8,885 nt of DNA, taken from contig CAIOSS010000625.1 in assembly GCA_903860995.1 (NCBI GenBank), positions 1 through 8,885 on the forward strand, read 5' to 3'. Of the stretch, positions 1-6,435 are shown piece by piece. How positions within the stretch are numbered: the first letter of the stretch is position 1; the number at the start of each line of letters is the position of its first letter. The stretch comes from an uncultured delta proteobacterium. GTDB taxonomy: Bacteria > Myxococcota_A > Polyangia > Polyangiales > Ga0077539. The notes below the pieces were generated by a model. It was not told the origin of the DNA. It did not search any database and saw only the letters and a program-made list of their open reading frames with translations. Both the position numbers and the translations under genes were made by a program.

Positions 1-847
1 CGCCGTAGTGACCTTCGAGGGTTGCGGTGATCACCTCGCGCGGGCCGCGAACGGACGCCCGTGAGGCGGCCTCGATGCACTCCATCCAACGGCGGGAGAG
101 GGCGTCGGTGCGCTCCACGACGAGGAGGTGATGGAGTCGCTGTTGGAGGTCGGGGCGCTCGGTGATGGCAGTGAGTCGCGCGCGCTTGCCGACGCCCGCG
201 AGCGAGAGCCCGTCGAAGCGCCGCGGGAGGCGCACCGCCTTCGGGTCGAGCGCAGAGAGCGCGTAGCGAGCGAAGCCGTCAGCGCGGGAGCGGACCTCGG
301 TCGCGTCCCAGAAGCGCTCGATGATCTCGGTGGCCGCGGGCGAAGGGCGGTACGTGCCAGGGAGCACCAGGCCGACCAGCCGCAGGGACGAAAGGTAGGC
401 GCCGAGTCCACCCAGTTCCGACTGACGGGCGATGAGGTTGAAGTCCAGCAGGAGCGCCGCATCTCCCGGCGCCCATGCGCGCTTCGCGCCCCGGATACCG
501 CGCATGCCGTCGGGGTGCGATGCGCCGATCTGACCGTCGCGAGACTCCAGTACCGCGAGTGCCCAGAAACGCTCCCAGCGTCCGAAGAGCTCGACGCGAC
601 GGTCGTCCTGATCGGGGAGACCGTAGGTCTGCAGGGCCTGCTCCGCGAGGTGCAGGCCATAGAGCACCACCGCGTAGTACCAGGCCCGCGACGTACGGGT
701 GGTCAACGTCGGGAGCAGCCAGAGACCGACCTGCTGGGCGAGGTACGCGAGGGCGAGCGGATCTTCAGGCGTGAACTCGGAGTCGTCCGCGGGGCGCTGA
801 CCCCAGAAGAGTGAGTCCGATGGGCGTTCGATCGGAATGAGGTTCAT
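1..847 (-). CDS. Unrecognised cytosolic protein, C-terminus beyond window (partial)
   Basis: Minus-strand frame open from an ATG at 847 to the left edge: 282 codons and one base, no stop. Its codons mostly end in G or C, and the translation has ordinary globular composition, whereas the opposing frames give Arg/Ser-rich or Glu/Arg-rich shadow proteins. I do not recognise the family. Visible features are a start MNLIPIERPSD, an aromatic and hydrophobic helical stretch at residues 31-73 containing LLPTLTTRTSRAWYY, a Trp-rich segment at 88-98, and ERFWD at 177-181. There is no signal peptide and no clear membrane helix, so it is probably cytoplasmic. No good ribosome binding site precedes the ATG; the frame is open further upstream, with a TTG but no ATG close by. 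It lies 46 bp after a small gene on the same strand and was probably the last or a late gene of the kinase operon before the IS66 insertion. That the frame is coding is fairly certain; the function is unknown. Confidence 0.75.
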   Translation of the reverse strand, partial: MNLIPIERPSDSLFWGQRPADDSEFTPEDPLALAYLAQQVGLWLLPTLTTRTSRAWYYAVVLYGLHLAEQALQTYGLPDQDDRRVELFGRWERFWALAVLESRDGQIGASHPDGMRGIRGAKRAWAPGDAALLLDFNLIARQSELGGLGAYLSSLRLVGLVLPGTYRPSPAATEIIERFWDATEVRSRADGFARYALSALDPKAVRLPRRFDGLSLAGVGKRARLTAITERPDLQQRLHHLLVVERTDALSRRWMECIEAASRASVRGPREVITATLEGHYG

Positions 848-893
848 CGGGAGGATCGATCCGATCTGGCAGAGTGGTTGCAGCGCACACAAG

Positions 894-1076
894 TCACAGG
901 CCAGCGTACGAGGGAGTGGCACCCTCGACTGCAAAGCGCATCAGTGCTGCGACCATGCCGTCACCGCCATTGAAGACACCCCATCCACCGCAGATGAGGC
1001 CCGGTGGAATGGCCTCCGCCGCCGTCGTCGCAAGCAGGACGGTCAGCGCAGCAGCCCATCCGCGTCTGCTCTCCAC
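894..1076 (-). CDS. Small putative secreted protein (60 aa)
   Basis: A 60-codon frame starts at GTG 1076, with a GGAG ribosome binding site at 1084..1087, seven bases before the start. Residues 1-22 look like a signal peptide: MESRR, then a hydrophobic core WAAALTVLLATTAA, and an A-E-A cleavage site. The mature part would be about 38 residues, Gly-rich, with one Cys (CGGWGVFNGGDG). No known family is recognised. The gene lies 46 bp before the partial gene at the left edge. Before the IS66 insertion it lay 46 bp after the lipoprotein gene. The element now ends 34 bp before the start codon, leaving the ribosome binding site but removing the original upstream sequence. The open frame continues artificially through the element. 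It could also be a chance frame: it is short, and the evidence is the binding site, signal-like N-terminus and position. Confidence 0.5.
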   Translation of the reverse strand: MESRRGWAAALTVLLATTAAEAIPPGLICGGWGVFNGGDGMVAALMRFAVEGATPSYAGL

Positions 1077-1101
1077 CTGAGTTCTCCGACCGCGCGGTGT
1101 C

Positions 1102-1109
1102 GATGCACC
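1102..1109. repeat. 8-bp target site duplication, left copy
   Basis: GATGCACC directly abuts the left end of the IS66 element and is repeated exactly at 2635..2642. Eight base pairs is the duplication length expected for the IS66 family. The perfect match suggests a fairly recent insertion with no later rearrangement of the flanks. Confidence 0.9.
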
Positions 1110-1131
1110 GTACCTGTTTAGCTCAGTGAGG
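1110..1131 (+). repeat. Left terminal inverted repeat of the IS66 element
   Basis: About 22 bp matching the right end at 18 of 22 positions, with an uninterrupted core CTGTTTAGCTCA. A second short palindrome, CCGTACC (1108..1114) with GGTACGG (1130..1136), surrounds this core and extends two bases into the duplication. Confidence 0.88.
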
Positions 1132-1142
1132 TACGGGGCCGG

Positions 1143-2621
1143 GTGCCCGACCGCGCACTCCCCGGCGGGTCGCTCACAAAGCCCTTGTTTCTCCGGCGCG
1201 ACGAGAGCTCTACTCGCGGCGTGACCGACGCCGAGCGCATCGCCGAGTTGGAGGAGCAGCTTCGCCAGCGCGACGCGCGGATCGCGGAGCTCGAGCGCAC
1301 GGTCGACGAGCTGCGCAAGGTGATCGACGCGTGGAAGCGTGGCCATCGTGTGCGCCCCGGCGGCAAGATCGCGCAGAAGCCCCGCGACAAGCGGCGTGCG
1401 ACGGGTCGCGGCCCCGGTCGGCCCGAAGGACACGAGGGCACCAGTCGTCCGGCCCCGACGTCCGCCGACCGCGACGTCGTCGTGCCCGTGCCGGAGACCT
1501 GCGCGTGCGGCGGCCCCATCGACCCCACCGACGAGGAGCCCGGCGAGCACTTCGTCGAGGAGATCATCCCAGCGCGCAAGGAGGTCATCCGGCTCCGCCG
1601 GTGTCGGGGGCGCTGCCGCGACTGCAAGGCCGCCGTGCTGGCGCCGCTGCCGGGCGGGCTGGGCCCGAGCCCGAAGCTCGGCGTGCGCGCCCAGGCCGAG
1701 ATCGTCCAGAGCAAGACCGAGCTCGGGCTGACCCTCGGCCAGACGAAGAAGCTGTTCGAGCGGCAGGGATTGACCATCTCGCGCGGGGGGATCCAACAGA
1801 TCCTGCACCGCAGTGCGGAGGTGCTCGCGGCGGGTCACGCGGCGCTCAAGGCCGCGATCCCGACGGCGACGGTCGCGTGGGCCGATGAGAGCACGCACAA
1901 GGTCGACGGCGCGTCGGGCTACCTGTGGCTGGTGATGACCCCGGAAGTGGTGCTCTACGAGGCCGATCGCTCGCGCGGTCAGGAGGTCGCGCAGCGGCTG
2001 TTCAAGGGGTTCACGGGCACGCTGCACTCGGACTTCTACTCGGTCTACTGGACGCTCGCCGGAGTCGCTCACGCGCCCTGCTGGGCTCACCTCTGCCGCA
2101 CCGCGCGGCAGATCGCGGAGCGCCAGTCCGAGTCGGAGGAGGCCACCACGTTTCACGATCGGCTCTCGGGGCTCTACGGCCGCGGCGCCGCGGCGCAGGG
2201 GCGGCCGGCGACGGCGGAGCGCAACGCACGGGCGATCAGGGGTGACCTGAAGACGCTGGCGACGGACGCGGACCTCGCCGCGAACGCGGACGTCGCACGC
2301 CTCCAGCGCCGCATCGTGCGGCACCTGCCCGAGTTGGTGACGTTCATCACGAACCCCGATCTGGAAGGCACGAACAACCGGGCGGAACGGGAGTTTCGCC
2401 CCCACGCCATCGGGCGTCATCGCTCGGGAGGCGCCCGGTCCGACGCGGGGGCAAAGACGTACGCGATCAACCTCTCGGTCGTGCGAACGGTTCACCTTCA
2501 CGGCGGCGACTTCATCGACACCTTCCGGCAGGCGCGCATCGCCTTCCACGAGGGCGGTGACTTCCCGACGCTCTTCCCCGGCCAGCCCGCGACGCCCGCC
2601 AGGTCAGCGCCTCTTCATTGA
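1143..2621 (+). CDS. tnpC: IS66-family DDE transposase (TnpC type)
   Basis: A 492-codon frame encoding the enzyme that cuts and joins the element's DNA ends. In order: a coiled coil at about 28-62 (ERIAELEEQLRQRDARIAEL); a basic linker with GRGPGRPEGHEG; a zinc-finger-like part with Cys120, Cys122, Cys154, Cys158 and Cys161; and a DDE domain. Likely catalytic residues are Asp248 in WADEST, Asp297 in LHSDFYSVYW and Glu415 in NNRAEREFRP; the family's CWAH motif is at 313-316. Length fits the family and the frame is unbroken, so it may be active. The GTG at 1143 gives the longest product. The GTG at 1221 (giving VTDAERIAELEEQL, as in relatives) is an alternative start and may be the better one, because residues 1-26 look unlike the family. 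The stop lies inside the right terminal repeat. Confidence 0.93.
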   Translation: MPDRALPGGSLTKPLFLRRDESSTRGVTDAERIAELEEQLRQRDARIAELERTVDELRKVIDAWKRGHRVRPGGKIAQKPRDKRRATGRGPGRPEGHEGTSRPAPTSADRDVVVPVPETCACGGPIDPTDEEPGEHFVEEIIPARKEVIRLRRCRGRCRDCKAAVLAPLPGGLGPSPKLGVRAQAEIVQSKTELGLTLGQTKKLFERQGLTISRGGIQQILHRSAEVLAAGHAALKAAIPTATVAWADESTHKVDGASGYLWLVMTPEVVLYEADRSRGQEVAQRLFKGFTGTLHSDFYSVYWTLAGVAHAPCWAHLCRTARQIAERQSESEEATTFHDRLSGLYGRGAAAQGRPATAERNARAIRGDLKTLATDADLAANADVARLQRRIVRHLPELVTFITNPDLEGTNNRAEREFRPHAIGRHRSGGARSDAGAKTYAINLSVVRTVHLHGGDFIDTFRQARIAFHEGGDFPTLFPGQPATPARSAPLH

Positions 2622-2634
2622 GCTAAACAGTCAC
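2613..2634 (-). repeat. Right terminal inverted repeat of the IS66 element
   Basis: Inverted copy of the left end with four mismatches in 22 positions. It contains the transposase stop codon (2619..2621). Confidence 0.88.
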
Positions 2635-2642
2635 GATGCACC
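2635..2642. repeat. 8-bp target site duplication, right copy
   Basis: GATGCACC, identical to 1102..1109 and directly next to the right end of the element. It falls 13 bp beyond the stop codon of the lipoprotein gene. Confidence 0.9.
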
Positions 2643-2655
2643 CGATCACCAGCCG

Positions 2656-3753
2656 CTAGCGAACACAGCGAAAGCCTAGATTCCTCAGGTATCGAGTCGG
2701 ATCTCGATAGACCCTATTCGTAGATCTCACGTCAATGGCGTTTGATGCGGCGAAGTCTCCGCCCCGAGAAACACGAGTTGTTCCGGTCGCTGGACCTGAA
2801 GGATTCAGAAGCGGCGTGCCCGTGTCGGCTGGATACGTCATCGCATACCAGTCCGCCGTCCACTCGGCGACATTGCCGCCCAGGTCCCACAAGCCCAGAG
2901 CGGTCACGTCACCGCTCACCGCCTGAACCGGGCACGAAATGCCCAAATTACCGCGACCCCAGCACAGTTGCGTCGTTGGAACCGCGTCGCCCCAGGGAAA
3001 CATCCGTCCCTCGGTGCCCTTGGCTACGTACTCCCACTGAGCCTCCGTCGGGAGTGAGCCTCCGCGCCAGCGACAGAAGGCGTCCGCATCACTCCACGTG
3101 ACGCAATTGATCGGATGCATCTCCCGACCCGGCTCCATCCAGTTGCATCCCATCCCAGTCGTTCCCGAACATGAGCCGGCTGAGACGCAAGCACTGAAAG
3201 ACGCTACGGTGACCTCGGTGATATCCATGCAGAAGGCCGATAGTTCGACCGAATGAACCGGCCTCTCATCGTATACTCTCCCCATATACATCGCTGATCC
3301 CATCAGGTAGGTACCTGCGGGGACCATGATCATTCCAGCGGGACATCCGCCGGAGGAGATGCAGGCTCCCCCAACGCAGTTCGTGCTCGCAGGGCAGGCA
3401 TTGGCACAAGCGCCACAGTTGGCGCGATCTGTCGCCACAGCCCGACAAACCCCCGCACAACTGGTCTGACCCGCGGAACATCTCGGGCCGACGTCCATCA
3501 CCTGCATCCCGCGATCAGTCACCGTGCCGGAGTCAACCGTCATGCTTCCAGCGTCCTCCGTGGCCATGCCGCGATCGGTCAGTTGAACGGTTCCATTGTC
3601 CAATGTCGATCCGGTGTCCACTGCCTGAACATCGGTGGCGCCACCGCCACCGCCATCGATTCGCGGAACGGTGTTCAACTCAACGCAACCAACCCACGCG
3701 ACTGCGAACCCACCCCCGAGCAACTTCCAAGATCGACGCATCTCGTTCACCAT
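2656..3753 (-). CDS. Lipoprotein with Cys-rich box and FGE/SUMF1-like domain
   Basis: A 365-residue protein, probably anchored to the envelope. Residues 1-23 form a lipoprotein signal (basic MRRSWK, a hydrophobic stretch, Cys23 after AWVG; the Trp at -3 is unusual). A Gly/Asp-rich linker with DRGM and DAGS/DSGT repeats follows (about 33-90), then a Cys-rich box at 92-137 (TSCAGVCR, NCGACANACP) of a kind common in myxobacterial surface proteins. Residues 141-365 are a formylglycine-generating-enzyme-like domain: MVPAGTYLMGS, SLPTEAQWEY, FPWGD, LGGNVAEW, RGGDF and final LGFRCVR. Genuine enzymes carry catalytic Cys after the RGG motif; here the segment is RGGDFAASNAIDVRS with none, so enzyme activity is unlikely and binding or structural use is more plausible. 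The ATG at 3753 overlaps the previous gene by 7 bp (ATGGTGA); Met5 at 3741 is a credible alternative. Codons are less GC-biased than in the neighbours (TAT, AGA, GTA, CTA). Confidence 0.88.
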   Translation of the reverse strand: MVNEMRRSWKLLGGGFAVAWVGCVELNTVPRIDGGGGGATDVQAVDTGSTLDNGTVQLTDRGMATEDAGSMTVDSGTVTDRGMQVMDVGPRCSAGQTSCAGVCRAVATDRANCGACANACPASTNCVGGACISSGGCPAGMIMVPAGTYLMGSAMYMGRVYDERPVHSVELSAFCMDITEVTVASFSACVSAGSCSGTTGMGCNWMEPGREMHPINCVTWSDADAFCRWRGGSLPTEAQWEYVAKGTEGRMFPWGDAVPTTQLCWGRGNLGISCPVQAVSGDVTALGLWDLGGNVAEWTADWYAMTYPADTGTPLLNPSGPATGTTRVSRGGDFAASNAIDVRSTNRVYRDPTRYLRNLGFRCVR

Positions 3754-4739
3754 GCCCCCCCGAGACCAAGTCCAATCGCGCCCGGACCAGCGGTAAGGCG
3801 GATGCCTCGCGTCGTCCGATGGGCATGTTCCTCAGAGCCGCTGGGTGGCGCTGTCGCCAGGAGAACGGCGCCGGTCGCGGCCAATGCGCCACCCAGAACA
3901 AAGCCGACCACGCTCACCGTCTGCATCGTCGCCGTGGTCGCCTGGCTATCCGCACAACGGGAACCGCCGAACACCGACGACCCATCCATCCAACAACCGT
4001 CGTCATTGAACTGTGTCGCAGCACTGTTTCGCAGAATCAGCCCGACAACGCCCGTCGCGATGGCTGCCCCGCCCACCGCGATCGATGTGATTCCCAAGGT
4101 GCGCATCAACGAGGTTACGGCCGCGGGTTGCACCCGTTCCGTGGTCGCACTCGGGGTCCCGACGGCTGCGGGCCGTCGCTCCGCCCCGGTCGGACGAAGT
4201 TCAATGTCCTGCACAAACGCCTGTTCGACATTGCCAGGAACGGACAACGTCATCGAGGCTTCTTGATATCCCTCGGCCCGCACGACGACCGGCACGTCGC
4301 CCGCAACCACACGCACGGGGAAGGTCGTCACGGCGTGCCCGTTCACCTCGATCACGGCTCCGGGAACGCTGCAGCGCAAGGTCAGGAGTCCGACGCGAGC
4401 CTGAACCTGCCGCAACGTCTGCTCGAGGCCCGTGTGCTGCGCGCGGATCCACTCGTCGCTCGCCGAACCGAGGGCAGCCCGCATGTGGGCCTCCGCCTCG
4501 ACCCAACGCCCGACCGCAGCCTCCGCCGTAGCCATCCGCCACAAGGCTCGCGGCTCTCTCGTTCGATCGTACAGTTCCCGGAAGAGGTCCAGCGCCTGCT
4601 GGTTCTGACCGCGCTGAAGGAGTTCGACCCCTCGCCGCTGCTGCTGCTCGATGGGCGACGCCGCAGGTTGTGACCACGCAGTCGCAGCAACCAGGGTCAT
4701 CACCAATGCGGCAGTCGCCGCCCGCCCTGCTGAACTCAT
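3747..4739 (-). CDS. TPR and PEGA domain envelope protein
   Basis: A 330-residue protein with a signal peptide (1-23, hydrophobic ALVMTLVAATAW, likely cut after WSQ or nearby). Residues about 30-112 are helical with TPR-like repeats (RGVELLQRGQNQQALDLF; ALWRMATAEAAVGRWVEAEA). A PEGA domain spans about 117-182 (GAVIEVNGHAVTTFPVRV, AEGYQEASMTLSV). Two hydrophobic segments at about 213-237 and 273-297 flank a loop with two Cys (249 and 262), and the tail is Gly-rich. The protein is probably exported and held in the membrane. PEGA domains are small external beta folds common in surface proteins of myxobacteria and planctomycetes. AGGG lies ten bases before the ATG. It follows the kinase gene by 24 bp and overlaps the lipoprotein gene, so co-expression is very likely. 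It may partner the kinase's own PEGA domain; this is inference. Confidence 0.87.
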   Translation of the reverse strand: MSSAGRAATAALVMTLVAATAWSQPAASPIEQQQRRGVELLQRGQNQQALDLFRELYDRTREPRALWRMATAEAAVGRWVEAEAHMRAALGSASDEWIRAQHTGLEQTLRQVQARVGLLTLRCSVPGAVIEVNGHAVTTFPVRVVAGDVPVVVRAEGYQEASMTLSVPGNVEQAFVQDIELRPTGAERRPAAVGTPSATTERVQPAAVTSLMRTLGITSIAVGGAAIATGVVGLILRNSAATQFNDDGCWMDGSSVFGGSRCADSQATTATMQTVSVVGFVLGGALAATGAVLLATAPPSGSEEHAHRTTRGIRLTAGPGAIGLGLGGAW

Positions 4740-4763
4740 CTCCGTGTTTCCCTTTAGGCTCGT

Positions 4764-6377
4764 TCAGTGGATTTCAATGCCGGTACTGGTCACGCCACCA
4801 CCAGGCGGTGCTCCTGTCGGCACCACGGGCGGCTCCCAGGTGGGCGTCGGAGACCGGCGCACCGCGGCCGTTCCACGACTCGGCGCTGGCGCTCGCACAA
4901 CCTGAGCGGCGACCGGCCTCGGCGTCTGAGTGGGGACGGGCAACGGAGCGACGGACGGCGGCTCCACCCGTTCGAGCATCACCCGCTCCGGCGGGCGCCG
5001 GTCGGCGTCGAAGGAGATCTCCCGGTTCGCATAGCCTGCCGCCGACATCCGCAAACGATGCGACTGTCCATCGCGGGGAAGGCTCCGGGTGAGGCGTCCG
5101 TTTCCAACGAACTCCCCATCGAGTTCGAGGCGAGCGTTGACCGGAGTGACCTCGATCGCCACCACGTAGGGGGTCGGCACCTGCGCCACTGGCGCGGTGC
5201 TGCCTCGTCGTTCGCCCGACGTGCCGAGCAGGAATCCACCGCCGGCCACAAGAGCGACCAGCGCGACGGCCCCGCCGGCCATCATCGTAGTTCGCGCGAC
5301 CCGACGCGATCCAGTGGCTTGGGTATCGATACTTGGCGCTCGCCCGGGGATCTCGCGCGGACCGAACGACGCACTCTGGGCAAGACCCACGGGCACCGGC
5401 GGGCTTTCCATGCCCAGCGTGCCGACCATGGGGGAACGTCCGCCGCTGACGGTCGCCGCGATCCCCTCGCTTCTCGCGGGGCTACTGTCATGTCCAGCGA
5501 ACTCTGCCGACCACTCTTCTCGCAATGATGGACTCGCGAATGCCATCAGCGCCTGCCCCATCGCTCGGACCGAGGGGAAGCGGTCTTCGCGATCCTTCGA
5601 CATTGCACGAAGCAGCACCGCCTCGAAGCCGGCGGGCAGATCGGGCACGTCCCGCATCGGGGGCACCGGAGCCGACAGGATGCCTGTCAATACGTCGATC
5701 ATCGCCTCGCCCGGAAACGGGCAGCGCCCCGTGAGGCACTCATACAGGATCACCGCCAGCGCCCACTGGTCGCTGCGCCCATCGACGTCTTTCGACTCCC
5801 GGACCTGCTCTGGGCTCATGTAGAACACGGTGCCCATCATCGAACCAGTGCGGGTCATCGAATGTTTGGATTCGTTGACCTTTGCGATTCCAAAGTCGAG
5901 CACCTTCGCGACCACCTTCCCCGGCCGCGGAACCGAGAGGAAGATGTTGTCGGGCTTCAGGTCGCGATGGACGATGGAGGAGTCGTGAACCGTCGCCACG
6001 GCGGACACCACCGGCAACAGCAGTTCGATCGTGCTGCTCGCGGACAGGCGCCCTTCCCGGTGCAAGCGACCTCCGAGAGACTCGCCCTCCAGAAATTCCA
6101 TCGCGATGAAGGGCACGCCCTCGTGCGCCCCGAGATCGAGCACGTCGACCACGTTCGGATGCCGCAACTTCGCGGTCGCTTCGGCCTCGGCGGTGAACCG
6201 CTGGAGAACCTCTGCGTTGTGAATCTGCGCAGCATGCAGAACCTTCAGCGCCACCCGCTTGCCGAGCGGCTGCTGCGTCGCCTCGTAGACCGCACCGAAC
6301 GCGCCAGCGCCGAGTGAGCGTCGAATGATGTAGCGTCCGAACGAGCTGCCGCTCGCCAAGGCCGTCGAGTCACTCAT
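4764..6377 (-). CDS. Membrane Ser/Thr protein kinase with external PEGA domain
   Basis: A 537-residue Hanks-type kinase with a complete catalytic core: Gly loop GAGAFGAV (23-30), Lys45 in VALKVL, Glu64 in the C helix, HRDLKPDN (137-144) with catalytic Asp139, DFG (161-163), SPE (188-190) and SDQWALAV (202-209). The kinase domain ends near 282. A Ser/Pro-rich juxtamembrane stretch follows, then one membrane helix at about 365-385, then a PEGA domain at about 403-470 (ARLELDGEFVGNGRLTRSL, AAGYANREISF), and a Pro-rich tail. The kinase thus acts in the cytoplasm with a sensor part outside. The ATG at 6377 has GGGGGAG eleven bases upstream and a sigma70-like promoter close by. It heads a minus-strand operon with the TPR/PEGA and lipoprotein genes. 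All catalytic residues are present, so it should be active; its substrates cannot be told from the sequence. Confidence 0.95.
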   Translation of the reverse strand: MSDSTALASGSSFGRYIIRRSLGAGAFGAVYEATQQPLGKRVALKVLHAAQIHNAEVLQRFTAEAEATAKLRHPNVVDVLDLGAHEGVPFIAMEFLEGESLGGRLHREGRLSASSTIELLLPVVSAVATVHDSSIVHRDLKPDNIFLSVPRPGKVVAKVLDFGIAKVNESKHSMTRTGSMMGTVFYMSPEQVRESKDVDGRSDQWALAVILYECLTGRCPFPGEAMIDVLTGILSAPVPPMRDVPDLPAGFEAVLLRAMSKDREDRFPSVRAMGQALMAFASPSLREEWSAEFAGHDSSPARSEGIAATVSGGRSPMVGTLGMESPPVPVGLAQSASFGPREIPGRAPSIDTQATGSRRVARTTMMAGGAVALVALVAGGGFLLGTSGERRGSTAPVAQVPTPYVVAIEVTPVNARLELDGEFVGNGRLTRSLPRDGQSHRLRMSAAGYANREISFDADRRPPERVMLERVEPPSVAPLPVPTQTPRPVAAQVVRAPAPSRGTAAVRRSPTPTWEPPVVPTGAPPGGGVTSTGIEIH

Positions 6378-6388
6378 GTCGCTTGGTT

Positions 6389-6435
6389 CTCCCCCATAGC
6401 CGTTGGCTATACCGCCCCACGATCCGCCCTGTCAA
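6389..6435 (-). promoter_or_regulatory. Promoter, palindrome and ribosome binding site of the kinase operon
   Basis: On the minus strand, TTGACA (6430..6435, perfect -35 consensus) is followed after 18 bp by TATAGC (6406..6411, -10). Transcription would start near 6399, giving a leader of about 22 bases containing the ribosome binding site GGGGGAG (6389..6395). The palindrome ATAGCC-GTT-GGCTAT (6396..6410) covers the -10 box and predicted start point and could be an operator. The boxes are read directly; function is inferred. Confidence 0.6.

Larger units (their letters stand above)
1110..2634 (+). mobile_element. Complete IS66-family insertion sequence (1525 bp)
   Basis: The element has both ends, an intact transposase gene and flanking 8-bp duplications (GATGCACC). 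The ends begin GTACCTGTTTAGCTCA on the left and, read inward from the right, GTGACTGTTTAGCTCA; both start with GT as IS66 ends do. It holds only the DDE transposase (TnpC type) and lacks the tnpA and tnpB accessory genes of classical IS66 elements, matching the single-ORF, ISBst12-like subgroup. It is inserted between the stop of the FGE-like lipoprotein gene and the start of the small secreted-protein gene, both on the minus strand, while its own gene is on the plus strand. It therefore interrupts a probable operon without breaking a coding frame. I see no convincing outward promoter at its left end that would drive the genes beyond it. Confidence 0.93.

Noticed and set aside
128..814. Plus-strand 228-codon frame opposite the left-edge gene
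   Set aside because: The translation is Glu/Arg/Val-rich with the character of an antisense frame. The minus-strand frame in the same place gives a normal protein and is open along the whole stretch.
1115..1137. TAGCTCAGTGAGGT resembling the D arm of a tRNA
   Set aside because: There is no matching acceptor stem, anticodon arm or T arm; the sequence is part of the IS66 end and recurs inverted at the other end.
894..2549. 551-codon minus-strand frame through the IS66 element
   Set aside because: It is the antisense shadow of the transposase, rich in Arg and Leu repeats. Only its last 60 codons, outside the element, look like a gene.
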